Made by a program: the position numbers and the translations under genes
Part shown: positions 1 to 8,116 of the stretch, piece by piece
Layout: every line of letters begins with the position of its first letter
Position numbering within the stretch: the stretch's first letter is position 1
The notes under the pieces: model-generated
What the model was told of the DNA's origin: nothing
What the model saw: only the letters and a program-made list of their open reading frames with translations
Databases searched by the model: none
Source of the DNA: Microbacterium sp. Leaf151
GTDB lineage: Bacteria; Actinomycetota; Actinomycetes; Actinomycetales; Microbacteriaceae
Assembly: GCF_001424225.1 (NCBI RefSeq)
Contig: NZ_LMOR01000004.1
Span: forward strand, 956,485-1,020,484
Reading direction: 5' to 3'
DNA length: 64,000 nucleotides

Positions 1-272
1 TCAAGGGCAAGGGTGCGACGAACTACGCGATCGGTCTGTCGAGCGCGCGCATCGTCGAGGCGATCCTGCGCGACGAGCACGCCATCCTGCCCGTCAGCAC
101 CGTGCTGGAGGGCTTCCACGGCATCGACGGCATGGCTCTCTCCGTCCCGTCGATCGTCAGCGCGGCCGGGGCGGTGCCCGTCGCCGGCACGCCGTTCTCC
201 GACGACGAGGTGGCGCTACTGCGCCGCTCCGCCGACGCCCTCACCGAGGTCGCGGACTCCCTCCGCGGCTGA
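1..272 (+). CDS. ldh: L-lactate dehydrogenase, C-terminal fragment (runs off left edge)
   Basis: Only the last 89 codons are in the window; the first complete codon begins at base 3. The visible part opens with KGKGATNYAIG and continues with the helix SSARIVEAIL, a signature of the substrate-binding half of L-lactate dehydrogenase. Malate dehydrogenases of the same superfamily usually differ there. The later stretch STVLEGFHGIDG followed by LSVPSIV matches the C-terminal sheet of bacterial NAD-dependent LDH. The family interconverts pyruvate and lactate with NADH in the cytoplasm. The NAD-binding domain and the catalytic histidine lie outside the window, so the assignment rests on the C-terminal domain alone. 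Confidence 0.85.
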   Translation, partial: KGKGATNYAIGLSSARIVEAILRDEHAILPVSTVLEGFHGIDGMALSVPSIVSAAGAVPVAGTPFSDDEVALLRRSADALTEVADSLRG

Positions 273-389
273 GGGCGCGCCGGCAGAACGCGCGTCACGC
301 CGCCGACGCGCGTCGGGCCGCGGACACGCGCCGAACGGGCGACCGACCGGTGCCCACGACCGGCGGGCCCACACGCGCGTGGCTCCGAC

Positions 390-458
390 GCATAAACGCT
401 ATTGCAGCGTATAAACACGCAGCCAGCGCGTTTCTGCGCGCGGATCGGGTTTATGCGT
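390..458. repeat. Cluster of GTTTATGC-type short repeats upstream of radA
   Basis: The 264-base spacer between ldh and radA holds four short related words: GCATAAACGC at 390, GTATAAACAC at 409, GCGTTTCTGCGC near 429 and GGTTTATGCGT at 448. The first two point in the opposite direction to the last two. A similar cluster lies at 52503-52635. The AT-rich core stands out in very GC-rich surroundings. No gene is seen in the spacer. Function unknown. Confidence 0.6.
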
Positions 459-524
459 AGGCCGACAGCGGGCGCGGGGCGCCAGATGCCACGGCACGGC
501 ACGGGCGATGTCGGAGGCCCCGCG

Positions 525-530
525 TAGCCT
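525..530 (+). promoter_or_regulatory. Probable -10 element of leaderless radA transcript
   Basis: TAGCCT lies exactly six bases before the radA ATG, with no ribosome-binding site between. This spacing puts the transcription start at or next to the start codon. The same arrangement precedes eleven other genes in the window. Confidence 0.55.
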
Positions 531-536
531 GAACCC

Positions 537-1904
537 ATGGCATCCCGACGTCCCGCTGCAGCACCCGCTCCGTACCGCTGCACCGAGTGCGGGTGGACGA
601 CGGTGAAGTGGGTCGGACGCTGCGGTGAGTGCCAATCGTGGGGCACCGTCGTCGAAGCCGCAGAGCAGACGGGCATCGTCCGCTCCATCGCGCCGGTCGC
701 ACCCGGAGCCGCGCGCGCCGCCCGCCGCATCACCGAGATCGACACACAAGACGCCCCGCGCCGCACCAGCGGCGTCGGCGAGTTCGACCGCGTTCTGGGC
801 GGGGGCATCGTGCCCGGCGCGGCCATCCTGCTGAGCGGCGAGCCCGGGGTCGGCAAATCGACGCTCTTGCTCGAAGTCGCGGCGCAGAGCGCCCGCGCGG
901 GGCGCCGCGTGCTGTACGCCAGCGGTGAGGAGTCCGCCGCTCAGGTACGCCTCCGTGCCGAGCGCACGGGGGCTCTGCACGACGAACTCTTCCTCGCGGC
1001 CGAGACCGACCTCGCCACGATCCTCGGTCACATCGACCAGGTCGAGCCGGGGCTGCTCATCGTCGACTCCGTGCAGACCGTGTCATCGGCGCACAGTGAC
1101 GGCGCCGCCGGCCAGCCGGCGCAGGTGCGCGAGGTCGCGTCAGCGCTGATCCGCGTCGCGAAAGAGCGCGGCCTGCCCATCATCCTCGTCGGCCACGTCA
1201 CCAAGGACGGCTCCATCGCCGGACCCCGCATCCTCGAGCACCTCGTCGACGTGGTCTGTCACTTCGAGGGCGACCGGCAGACGTCGCTGCGCTTCGTCCG
1301 CGCACTCAAGAACCGCTTCGGGCCCACCGATGAGGTCGGCTGCTTCGACATGACCGGCACCGGTATCGCCGAGGTCGCCGACCCGAGCGCGCTGTTCCTC
1401 GGGCACGGCGAACCCGAGCCGGGCACGTGCGTCACCATCGCGATGGAGGGGCGCCGGGCCCTACCCGTCGAGATCCAGGCGCTCGCGGTGCGGCAGACCG
1501 CGCCCAACCCACGGCGCATCGTGAACGGCGTCGACTCCTCGCGCGTGGCGATGGTGCTCGCCGTGCTCGAGAGTCGCATGGGCCTCACCCTCTCCGACCG
1601 CGACGTCTATGTCTCGACCGTCGGCGGCGTACGCCTCGTCGAACCCGCGGCCGACCTCGCCATCGCCATCGCGGTGGCCAACGCCGTGAAGAACCGCAAG
1701 GTGTCGAAACGACTCGCCGCGATCGGGGAACTCACCCTGACCGGCGAGATCCGCAACGTCACGCAAGCTGCTCAGCGGGCGTCCGAGGCCAAACGGCTCG
1801 GGTATCACACGGTGCTCGACTCGTCATCGCGCAAGCTCGCTCAGGCGCTCAACGAACTGCAGGTGCGCGGGATGCCGCGCGACGAGAGCGAGCCCGGTTT
1901 CTGA
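537..1904 (+). CDS. radA: DNA repair protein RadA (Sms)
   Basis: RadA is a RecA-like ATPase that drives branch migration during homologous recombination and repair. The 455-residue product has the full family layout. An N-terminal C4 zinc finger is formed by Cys15, Cys18, Cys29 and Cys32. The ATPase domain has a Walker A motif GEPGVGKST near residues 101-109. The RadA-specific KNRFG motif lies near 258-262. The C-terminal part is the Lon-protease-like domain, with the run VYVSTVGGVRL. The length is normal for the family. The start is fixed by the zinc finger, which begins only 14 residues in, and by the TAGCCT element six bases upstream. There is no Shine-Dalgarno sequence, so the mRNA is probably leaderless. 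Confidence 0.97.
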   Translation: MASRRPAAAPAPYRCTECGWTTVKWVGRCGECQSWGTVVEAAEQTGIVRSIAPVAPGAARAARRITEIDTQDAPRRTSGVGEFDRVLGGGIVPGAAILLSGEPGVGKSTLLLEVAAQSARAGRRVLYASGEESAAQVRLRAERTGALHDELFLAAETDLATILGHIDQVEPGLLIVDSVQTVSSAHSDGAAGQPAQVREVASALIRVAKERGLPIILVGHVTKDGSIAGPRILEHLVDVVCHFEGDRQTSLRFVRALKNRFGPTDEVGCFDMTGTGIAEVADPSALFLGHGEPEPGTCVTIAMEGRRALPVEIQALAVRQTAPNPRRIVNGVDSSRVAMVLAVLESRMGLTLSDRDVYVSTVGGVRLVEPAADLAIAIAVANAVKNRKVSKRLAAIGELTLTGEIRNVTQAAQRASEAKRLGYHTVLDSSSRKLAQALNELQVRGMPRDESEPGF

Positions 1905-2027
1905 CCGCCGCCGGGTGACGGCGCTGACCCGCGGCTACGACCGAAGCGACGGTCGATCACGCGGAGCGGAAGCCGTGGGCGTCGGTGGTGCGTCCGTCGC
2001 TTCCGACCTGCGGCCGCCTGACTCGGG

Positions 2028-2138
2028 TCAGCGCCCGGGAGGAGCGGACCGACGACGGCGATGCGGCGATGTCATGCCCAGAACGGCGGGGATGACAAGT
2101 CCGGCGGCGCACACGGCACCGGCGATCAGGAACTCCAT
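2028..2138 (-). CDS. Possible 36-residue single-span membrane peptide
   Basis: A minus-strand frame of 36 codons begins with ATG and reads MEFLIAGAVCAAGLVIPAVL, followed by a short basic tail rich in Arg. This gives one hydrophobic segment (about residues 3-21) and a positively charged C-terminus, a normal layout for a small membrane protein. Only a weak G-rich sequence precedes the ATG. The composition looks protein-like, unlike the Arg/Pro-rich shadow frames around it. No family is recognised, and it could be chance. Confidence 0.35.
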   Translation of the reverse strand: MEFLIAGAVCAAGLVIPAVLGMTSPHRRRRSAPPGR

Positions 2139-2279
2139 GGCCCCGAGTCTTGCACGCCGGTCTCACCCGCGCGACTCGGGTTCTTCACCACCCCGAGCGA
2201 ACCCCTCGCCCGCAGTGCCGGCATGCCCGCAGGCTCCCGTGGCATAGCCCGCGAGCGCCGCGCCGCTCGGCGAGCCCAT

Positions 2280-2343
2280 GCGCAGCGGCCTCCCCGCCCG
2301 CCCGCAGGCGGCGCGCAGCGGCCACCCCGCCCGGCCGCAGGCG
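2280..2343. repeat. Two-copy GC-rich tandem repeat, period 33
   Basis: Two 31-base copies, at 2280-2310 and 2313-2343, both begin GCGCAGCGGCC and end CGCAGGCG, with only a few differences. The repeat lies in a non-coding, low-complexity stretch. Confidence 0.6.
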
Positions 2344-2437
2344 CCGGGCGATCCCGCACGCGACGTCGCTCCATCGTGCGTCCACGCCGGACGGACAAGT
2401 TCTCGCCCGAAGCCGCCTCAACCGGCCCCTCGCCGGG

Positions 2438-2848
2438 TCAGGCGTCGAGAGCGGCGATCAGATCGGCGGGCGACGCCTGGATCGGGTGCGGCCCGGCGAT
2501 ATCGATGAACACCGTGGTGATGGCATCCTGGTGCGCACCGAGGAACGCCCGAAGCCACTGCGGTGACTGCAGAGCCACGTGCGGGGGCAGCGTCTCGGGC
2601 TTGTGCGCGGCGTCGCTGAACAGCAGCAGCGCGACCTGGCCGTTGTTCGGATCGCGGTACGTCCACACCTCGCCGACGCTGAGGGGATTGTCCGCGTCAC
2701 CCGAAGTCATGAGGGGAACGACGGTGGGCCCGTGACGCAGCGCGAAGGCGATGGCGGCCATGTCCTGGGTCTGCAGCGCGTCGGAGAGTGCAGTGTTCGT
2801 GAAGTCCACGTCGAGCTTCTTCCCCTTGCGCTTCTTGCCTGCGGCCAT
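2438..2848 (-). CDS. SseB-like conserved protein
   Basis: A 136-residue cytoplasmic protein of unknown function. It has a basic start (KKRKGKK) and then a single alpha/beta domain. The fragments FALRHGPTVVPLM, ALLLFSDAAHKPETLPPHV and AITTVFIDIAGPHPIQASPADL resemble SseB N-terminal domains common in actinobacteria, often annotated only as SseB family. The start is supported by TAGGCT at 2855-2860, six bases upstream. GGAGG abuts the ATG directly, too close to act as a normal ribosome-binding site, which also fits a leaderless message. There is no operon partner nearby. The family assignment is from overall pattern and is moderate; that it is a real gene is more certain. Confidence 0.7.
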   Translation of the reverse strand: MAAGKKRKGKKLDVDFTNTALSDALQTQDMAAIAFALRHGPTVVPLMTSGDADNPLSVGEVWTYRDPNNGQVALLLFSDAAHKPETLPPHVALQSPQWLRAFLGAHQDAITTVFIDIAGPHPIQASPADLIAALDA

Positions 2849-3134
2849 CCTCCGAGCCTATCCGCGGCCCCGCGACGTCCGGTGCGCCCCGCAGCCCCCG
2901 TACTCCGGTGCGCCGCAGCCCCGCAGCCCGCGTCGTCGCATGCCCCGCAGCCCTGCAACCCGCGCCGACCGGTGCCCAGCGGAGGAGATGCGACGAAGGG
3001 AGGATCCGCCGACGCGAAAGCGTCCTCCGCTCACCACGCATCCTCCCCGGCCCCGGCGCGGGGTCGCGGCTGCGCCGACCGGCACCCGCACCCCGATGCC
3101 CGCGTCAGCCGAGCCGCACCCGAACGGGCCCGGG

Positions 3135-3815
3135 TCACTGCAGCACGAACGACGCCGTCCCGGCCGACGGGATGCCGCCGATCGAGACGCTCAGGTGATA
3201 CGTCGCGCCTCCGCCCGGTGCGTAGGGGCGTTCCCCGTCGCACGAGCTCACGGACGAGCGCGTACGGTCCCAGGTCAGCGGGGCAGAACTGGTGACCACC
3301 TGGCCCGCGGCGAGCGTCACCTCCATGTCGCTCGGCTCCGACTGGCAGTCGGTCGAGCGCCACCACACGTCGGTGCCGCTCGTCACCGTGAACGACTGCG
3401 CGCTCGTGCCCACGTTCAAGACGCACGGAGTGGCCGAGGCGTTCGACAGCCGGATGGACAGCTGCGGGTTCTCGCCCTGGGCGTACTCCGCCTTGTCCGA
3501 CAGCGCCTCCACCGTGATGTTCGCGGCGGTGCACTCGATGGGCCCCGCCGGCACGCTCGGCGTCGGTGTCGCCGTGGAACCTGCCGTGGGGGTGGCTACG
3601 GCCGAGGGCGCGGCGGCGGTCGCCGACGGAGACGCTGAGGTGGCGCTCGCGGACGGGTCGGACGAGGGGGCGGCGGTCGGTGCGACACGCCAAGGCGGAG
3701 CCGCGACGAGCCACACGACGAGGCCGATCACGATCAGAGCCAGAAGCCCTGCCGCGAGACGACGTCGGCGATACACCGCCGGGGACTGCCTCCGCCTACG
3801 GGGGGCATCGGTCAT
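3135..3815 (-). CDS. Membrane-anchored secreted protein with Ser/Thr/Pro linker, unknown function
   Basis: A 226-residue protein. The cytoplasmic N-terminus is Arg-rich (RRRRQSP). A transmembrane helix follows (about 20-40, LLALIVIGLVVWLVAAPP), then a roughly 50-residue linker of Ala, Ser, Thr and Pro, then an extracytoplasmic domain of about 135 residues. That domain has beta-sandwich character (LSIRLSNASATPCVLNVG, TYHLSVSIGG) and four cysteines that could pair: one at its start, one in TPCVL, one in STDCQSE and one in SSCDGE. It resembles DUF4232-type secreted domains, but the match is uncertain. The start at 3815 is chosen over an upstream in-frame ATG because TACCCT lies six bases before it. 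No operon partner. Confidence 0.7.
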   Translation of the reverse strand: MTDAPRRRRQSPAVYRRRRLAAGLLALIVIGLVVWLVAAPPWRVAPTAAPSSDPSASATSASPSATAAAPSAVATPTAGSTATPTPSVPAGPIECTAANITVEALSDKAEYAQGENPQLSIRLSNASATPCVLNVGTSAQSFTVTSGTDVWWRSTDCQSEPSDMEVTLAAGQVVTSSAPLTWDRTRSSVSSCDGERPYAPGGGATYHLSVSIGGIPSAGTASFVLQ

Positions 3816-3906
3816 GGTTCCAGGGTAGGCGTCCTGGCCGTGAGCCCTCTCCACGGCACGCTCGGAATCACCGGTGCGTCACCGCCCCGCGGGAGGCCGA
3901 CGGCGC

Positions 3907-4416
3907 TCAGAGGTTCTTCAACATGCGCGTGTTGCCGAGCGTGTTGGGCTTCACGTGCGCGAGGTCGAGGAACTCGGCGACACCTTCGTCGGGGCTGCGC
4001 ACGAGCTGCGAATACACGTCGGGGGGCACCACCTGTTCGCCGATCTCGGAGAACCCGCGTCGCGAGAAGAAATCGACCTCGAAGGTGAGGCAGAACAGTC
4101 GCGACACGCCCAGCTCACGCGCGCGCTGCTCCAACGTCTCGACGAGGGCGCGTCCGACTCCCAGGTGCAACCAGTCGTCGTGCACGATGAGAGTGCGGAT
4201 CTCGCCGAGGTCTTCCCACATGATGTGCAACGCGCCGCAGCCGACCACGATCCCGTCGACCTCTGCGACGACGAATTGCTGCACCGAGCCATAGAGCACG
4301 ACCAGGTCCTTGCCGAGCAGGATGCGCTTCTGCACGAACGGCTCGAGCAGTTCGTGGATGCGTCGGACGTCGGCGGTGCCGGCGGAGCGGACGACGAACG
4401 ACGCGGGGGAAGTCAT
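3907..4416 (-). CDS. argA: Amino-acid N-acetyltransferase (N-acetylglutamate synthase)
   Basis: A 169-residue single-domain GNAT enzyme close in size and sequence to the short actinobacterial N-acetylglutamate synthase (M. tuberculosis ArgA type, about 170 residues). That enzyme acetylates glutamate with acetyl-CoA to start arginine synthesis. Family features visible: VRSAGTADVRRIHELLEP at the N-terminus, the GNAT acetyl-CoA loop in HLGVGRALVETLE, and the characteristic FFSRRGFSEI. It lacks the amino-acid-kinase domain of the classical long ArgA. The start at 4416 is preferred to an upstream in-frame ATG because TACGCT lies at 4423-4428, six bases before it. The clpC terminator lies just upstream. 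Confidence 0.85.
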   Translation of the reverse strand: MTSPASFVVRSAGTADVRRIHELLEPFVQKRILLGKDLVVLYGSVQQFVVAEVDGIVVGCGALHIMWEDLGEIRTLIVHDDWLHLGVGRALVETLEQRARELGVSRLFCLTFEVDFFSRRGFSEIGEQVVPPDVYSQLVRSPDEGVAEFLDLAHVKPNTLGNTRMLKNL

Positions 4417-4440
4417 CCTCCCAGCGTACGCCGCGACGAC

Positions 4441-4476
4441 GAAGGGGCCCGGATGCCATGGCATCCGGGCCCCTTC
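4441..4476 (-). terminator. Perfect 36-base palindrome after clpC
   Basis: A perfect inverted repeat begins GAAGGGGCCCGGATGCC and ends with its reverse complement. It lies 12 bases beyond the clpC stop codon and before argA. It would form a very stable hairpin. No long U tract follows, as is usual for actinobacterial terminators. Confidence 0.8.
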
Positions 4477-4487
4477 GTGCTACAGCG

Positions 4488-7013
4488 TCAGCTGCCGGCG
4501 AGGGTGTCGGGGGTGGCGGCGATTTCGCCCGCCGTCCCGACGCCCAGCGCGACCTTCTCGCCCCGCGGGCTGGTCTCGAAGGCGAACTGTCCGTTCTCGA
4601 CGCTGACCTTGACGTGGTCGCCGGCCTCGAGCTCGCCGTGGAGGATCCTCTCGCTGAGACGGTCCTCGATTTCGCGCTGCATGGCGCGGCGGAGCGGACG
4701 AGCGCCGAGCGTGGGGTCGAACCCGATCTCGATGAGCTTGTCCTTCGCCTCATCCGACAACTCCACCGTCATGTCGCGGTCGAGCAGACGGTCGGCCAGA
4801 CGCTTGACGAACAGACCGACGATCTGGCGGAGCTCGGGCTTGCTGAGCTGCGGGAAGACGATGACGTCGTCGACGCGGTTGAGGAACTCGGGCTTGAAGT
4901 GGCGCTTGAGCTCTTCGTCGACCTTGCCCTTCATCCGCTCGTAGGACGTCTGGGCATTGCCCTCGACCTGGAAGCCCACCGGGCCCCCGGCGATCGCCGA
5001 CGAACCGAGGTTCGTCGTCATGATGATCACCGTGTTCTTGAAGTCGATGACGCGACCCTGACCGTCGGTCAGGCGACCCTCTTCGAGGATCTGCAGGAGC
5101 GAGTTGAAGATGTCGGGGTGGGCCTTTTCGATCTCGTCGAAGAGCACGACCGAGAACGGCTTGCGGCGCACCTTCTCGGTGAGCTGGCCGCCCTCTTCGA
5201 ATCCGACGAACCCGGGAGGGGCACCGAACAGACGCGAGACGGTGTGCTTCTCACCGAACTCCGACATGTCGAGGGAGATCAGCGCGCCCTCGTCGTCGAA
5301 GAGGAACTCGGCGAGCGCCTTGGCGAGCTCGGTCTTTCCGACGCCCGTGGGGCCGGCGAAGATGAACGAGCCCGAGGGGCGCTTGGGGTCCTTGAGGCCC
5401 GCGCGCTGGCGACGGATCGTGCGCGAGAGGGCCGCAATCGCCTCTTCCTGGCCGATGACGCGCTGGTGCAGCGCCTTCTCCATGAACATGAGGCGGCTGG
5501 ACTCTTCCTCGGTGAGCTTGAACACCGGGATGCCGGTCGCCTGAGCGAGCACCTCGGCGATCAGGCCCTCGTCGACCACCGCGTGGGAGGCGACGTCACC
5601 CGAGCGCCACTGCTTCTCGAGGCGCAGACGCTCGGCGAGGAGCGACTTCTCCTCATCGCGAAGCGACGCGGCCTTCTCGAAGTCCTGCTCCTCGGAGGCC
5701 TGCTCCTTCTGCTCGCGCACCTTGGCGATCTTCTCGTCGAATTCGCGCAGCTCCGGCGGCGACGACAGGATCGACAGGCGCAGGCGGGCGCCGGCCTCGT
5801 CGATCAGGTCGATGGCCTTGTCGGGCAGGAACCGGTCGCTGATGTAGCGGTCGGCGAGGTTCGCCGCGGCGACGATCGCACCGTCGGTGATCTGCACCTT
5901 GTGGTGCGCCTCGTAGCGGTCGCGCAGGCCCTTCAGGATGTTGATCGCGTGGGGCAGGCTCGGCTCGGCGACCTGGATCGGCTGGAAGCGGCGCTCGAGC
6001 GCGGCATCCTTCTCGAAGTGCTTGCGGTACTCGTCGAGCGTGGTGGCACCGATGGTCTGGAGCTCTCCACGGGCGAGAAGCGGCTTCAGGATCGACGCGG
6101 CGTCGATCGCACCCTCGGCGGCACCGGCACCCACGAGGGTGTGGATCTCGTCGATGAAGACGATGATGTCGCCGCGCGTGCGGATCTCTTTCGTGACCTT
6201 CTTCAGGCGCTCCTCGAAGTCACCGCGGTAGCGGGAACCGGCGATGAGCGAACCGAGGTCGAGCGAGTAGACCTGCTTGTCCTTGAGCGTCTCGGGCACG
6301 TCGCCCTTGACGATGGCCTGTGCGAGGCCCTCGACGACCGCCGTCTTTCCGACACCGGGCTCGCCGATGAGGACGGGGTTGTTCTTGGAGCGGCGCGACA
6401 GGATCTGCATGACGCGCTCGATCTCTTTCTCGCGCCCGATGACGGGGTCCAGCTTGTTGTCGCGCGCAGCCTGGGTGAGGTTGCGGCCGAACTGGTCCAG
6501 CACGGCCGAGCCGCCCTGAGCGGCGGAGGACTGCTGCTCGCCGGCGCCGGTGGCGACTCCGGCGGGCTCTTTGCCCTGGTAGCCCGAGAGCAACTGGATG
6601 ACCTGCTGGCGCACCTTGTTCAGGTCGGCTCCCAGCTTGACGAGCACCTGGGCCGCCACGCCCTCGCCCTCACGGATGAGGCCGAGCAGGATGTGCTCGG
6701 TGCCGATGTAGTTGTGGCCGAGCTGCAGCGCTTCGCGCAGGGACAGCTCCAGGACCTTCTTTGCACGCGGCGTGAAGGGGATGTGCCCCGTCGGCTGCTG
6801 CTGTCCCTGGCCGATGATGTCCTGCACCTGCTCGCGCACGGCGTCGAGGGAGATGCCGAGGGACTCGAGCGCCTTGGCCGCGACACCTTCGCCCTCGTGG
6901 ATCAGTCCCAGCAGGATGTGCTCGGTGCCGATGTAGTTGTGGTTGAGCATCTTCGCCTCTTCTTGGGCGAGGACGACCACACGACGGGCACGGTCGGTGA
7001 ATCTCTCGAACAT
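4488..7013 (-). CDS. clpC: ATP-dependent Clp protease ATP-binding subunit ClpC
   Basis: ClpC is the AAA+ unfoldase that feeds substrates to ClpP1P2 and is central to protein quality control in actinobacteria. The 841-residue product has two N-terminal Clp_N repeats (both containing [13 protein letters not shown]), a first ATPase with Walker [10 protein letters not shown] and an arginine-rich sensor region, a UVR-type middle coiled coil ([14 protein letters not shown]), and a second ATPase with GPTGVGKTE. The C-terminal ClpP-loop region is present. The start MFERFTD at 7013 is chosen over an upstream ATG because GGAGG lies seven bases before it and MFERFT is the conserved ClpC N-terminus. The gene is monocistronic, ending in a strong hairpin. 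A possible ClgR site is upstream (see findings). Confidence 0.97.
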   Translation of the reverse strand: MFERFTDRARRVVVLAQEEAKMLNHNYIGTEHILLGLIHEGEGVAAKALESLGISLDAVREQVQDIIGQGQQQPTGHIPFTPRAKKVLELSLREALQLGHNYIGTEHILLGLIREGEGVAAQVLVKLGADLNKVRQQVIQLLSGYQGKEPAGVATGAGEQQSSAAQGGSAVLDQFGRNLTQAARDNKLDPVIGREKEIERVMQILSRRSKNNPVLIGEPGVGKTAVVEGLAQAIVKGDVPETLKDKQVYSLDLGSLIAGSRYRGDFEERLKKVTKEIRTRGDIIVFIDEIHTLVGAGAAEGAIDAASILKPLLARGELQTIGATTLDEYRKHFEKDAALERRFQPIQVAEPSLPHAINILKGLRDRYEAHHKVQITDGAIVAAANLADRYISDRFLPDKAIDLIDEAGARLRLSILSSPPELREFDEKIAKVREQKEQASEEQDFEKAASLRDEEKSLLAERLRLEKQWRSGDVASHAVVDEGLIAEVLAQATGIPVFKLTEEESSRLMFMEKALHQRVIGQEEAIAALSRTIRRQRAGLKDPKRPSGSFIFAGPTGVGKTELAKALAEFLFDDEGALISLDMSEFGEKHTVSRLFGAPPGFVGFEEGGQLTEKVRRKPFSVVLFDEIEKAHPDIFNSLLQILEEGRLTDGQGRVIDFKNTVIIMTTNLGSSAIAGGPVGFQVEGNAQTSYERMKGKVDEELKRHFKPEFLNRVDDVIVFPQLSKPELRQIVGLFVKRLADRLLDRDMTVELSDEAKDKLIEIGFDPTLGARPLRRAMQREIEDRLSERILHGELEAGDHVKVSVENGQFAFETSPRGEKVALGVGTAGEIAATPDTLAGS

Positions 7014-7144
7014 CTCAGTCCCTCCAGAAATGGGCTGACAGGCACGCCTCCGCGCGCCGTACATCGAGAGTAACCAGCGGCCGGAGGCCAGGGACGCATG
7101 TTCGCCGTGGGCATACCGCGACCCCGGCCGGTCTTGCGGGACCC

Positions 7145-7193
7145 ATCGATAGTCGTTACATTATCGACCACCGATAACAACGATCATCGATAA
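7145..7193 (+). promoter_or_regulatory. Operator-like CGATAA repeats before the DUF2975/HTH operon
   Basis: Four copies of CGATAA or CGATAG lie within 50 bases: 7147-7152, 7161-7166 (inverted), 7172-7177 and 7188-7193. The middle two form the inverted repeat TTATCG-N5-CGATAA. The last copy touches the AAGGAG ribosome-binding site at 7192-7197. This looks like an autoregulatory operator for the small HTH protein encoded in the same operon. Confidence 0.55.
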
Positions 7194-7202
7194 GGAGCGA
7201 TC

Positions 7203-7829
7203 ATGGCATCCCCCCAATCCACCTCTCGCACCCTCTCCCGTGGTGACACCTGGAGCTTCCTGCTCTTCATCGTCGCGGGAGTCGCGATCGCCGCGTGGGC
7301 GGTCATCCGCAGCATCGGCAACATCGTCGCGGCCGTCGGAAACCGCGACGTGCGCGTGCCGATCGAGTTCCTCGACACCGTCGCCCAGGCTCCCGTCGGT
7401 CCTGATGGCGCCGCCGTGCCCGTCGAATTGACCGGCGCCGTGGTCACCGCCCCGTCGTTGCCGATCGCCTCGCTCTGGGCACTCTTCCTGGGCGAGGGGC
7501 TCTTCGCCGCAACGGTCGTCACGGTGGTCGTCCTGCTTCTCGTGCTGTGCGTCGGCATCCTGCGCGGGCACATCTTCAGCCGCCGCCACACCGTCCTCGT
7601 CACGTCCGTCGGGGTGATCGCGTTGGTCGGAGCCTTCGGCGTGCCGTTCTTCCACAACATGGTCGCCAACGGCGCGCTGGCCTGGCTGTCTGACCGCACA
7701 TACGACCGCGGACTCACGCAGCAGATCGACCTGCCCGTCCTCATCGCGATCGGATTCGTCGCGGGCCTGTCGAGCACCGTCTTCGCCGTCGGCGACCGTC
7801 TCCAGCGCGACACGGAAGGTCTCGTATGA
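7203..7829 (+). CDS. DUF2975 membrane protein
   Basis: A 208-residue integral membrane protein with four hydrophobic segments: about 17-40, 95-120, 127-147 and 178-200. The layout and short loops fit DUF2975 (B. subtilis YoaS-like), a family of unknown function almost always encoded beside a small Cro/C1-type regulator. That arrangement holds here: the stop codon overlaps the start of the HTH gene by four bases (ATGA). AAGGAG lies five bases before the ATG. Between the first two spans is an extracytoplasmic loop of about 50 residues. Expression is probably controlled by the partner through the CGATAA repeats just upstream; this last point is inference. Confidence 0.85.
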   Translation: MASPQSTSRTLSRGDTWSFLLFIVAGVAIAAWAVIRSIGNIVAAVGNRDVRVPIEFLDTVAQAPVGPDGAAVPVELTGAVVTAPSLPIASLWALFLGEGLFAATVVTVVVLLLVLCVGILRGHIFSRRHTVLVTSVGVIALVGAFGVPFFHNMVANGALAWLSDRTYDRGLTQQIDLPVLIAIGFVAGLSSTVFAVGDRLQRDTEGLV

Positions 7830-8059
7830 CCCCGGCTGCCGCGGAGGACGGGCCGAGCGGCATCCACTGCCGTCTCGATGAGCTCCTCGAGGCGCGCGGC
7901 CTCACGCTCACGCGCCTCAGCGAACTGGTCGGGGTCTCGGTGGTGAACCTGTCGGTACTGAAGAACGACCGCGCCCGCGCGATCCGCTACTCCACGCTCG
8001 CGGCGATCTGCCGCGTGCTGGAGTGCGAGGTCGGCGACCTCCTCGTGGTCGAGCGCTGA
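7826..8059 (+). CDS. YozG-type helix-turn-helix transcriptional regulator
   Basis: A 77-residue Cro/C1-family DNA-binding protein. The helix-turn-helix is at about residues 25-50 (LTRLSELVGVSVVNLSVLK), and the C-terminus has the typical ALAAICRVLECEVGDLL pattern: STLAAICRVLECEVGDLLVV. Such proteins accompany DUF2975 membrane proteins and probably repress their own operon. The ATG overlaps the preceding stop (ATGA), so translation is likely coupled. Length and domain are normal for the family. No further gene follows in the operon; a convergent lipoprotein gene ends at 8117. Confidence 0.9.
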   Translation: MTPAAAEDGPSGIHCRLDELLEARGLTLTRLSELVGVSVVNLSVLKNDRARAIRYSTLAAICRVLECEVGDLLVVER

Positions 8060-8116
8060 CGCCGTCGGCGGCTGCAGGCCACGGGACGGGATCGGTCGAG
8101 CGCTGACGTCGCCGCG

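Larger units (their letters stand above)
1905..2437. other. 533-base spacer between radA and the SseB-like gene
   Basis: The spacer is extremely GC-rich. It contains one plausible short minus-strand reading frame (2028-2138) and a two-copy GC-rich tandem repeat (2280-2343), both listed separately. No clear terminator follows radA. Other open frames here have biased, low-complexity Arg/Ala/Pro translations typical of non-coding GC-rich DNA. Confidence 0.6.

Noticed and set aside
2061..2735. 224-codon plus-strand frame over the spacer and the SseB-like gene
   Set aside because: It is low-complexity in the spacer and antisense to the SseB-like gene, whose own leaderless start signal is clear.
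4458..7073. An 871-codon open frame opposite clpC
   Set aside because: It is the antisense shadow of a strongly conserved ClpC gene in high-GC DNA; its translation is biased toward Leu, Val, Glu, Asp and Arg with no domain.
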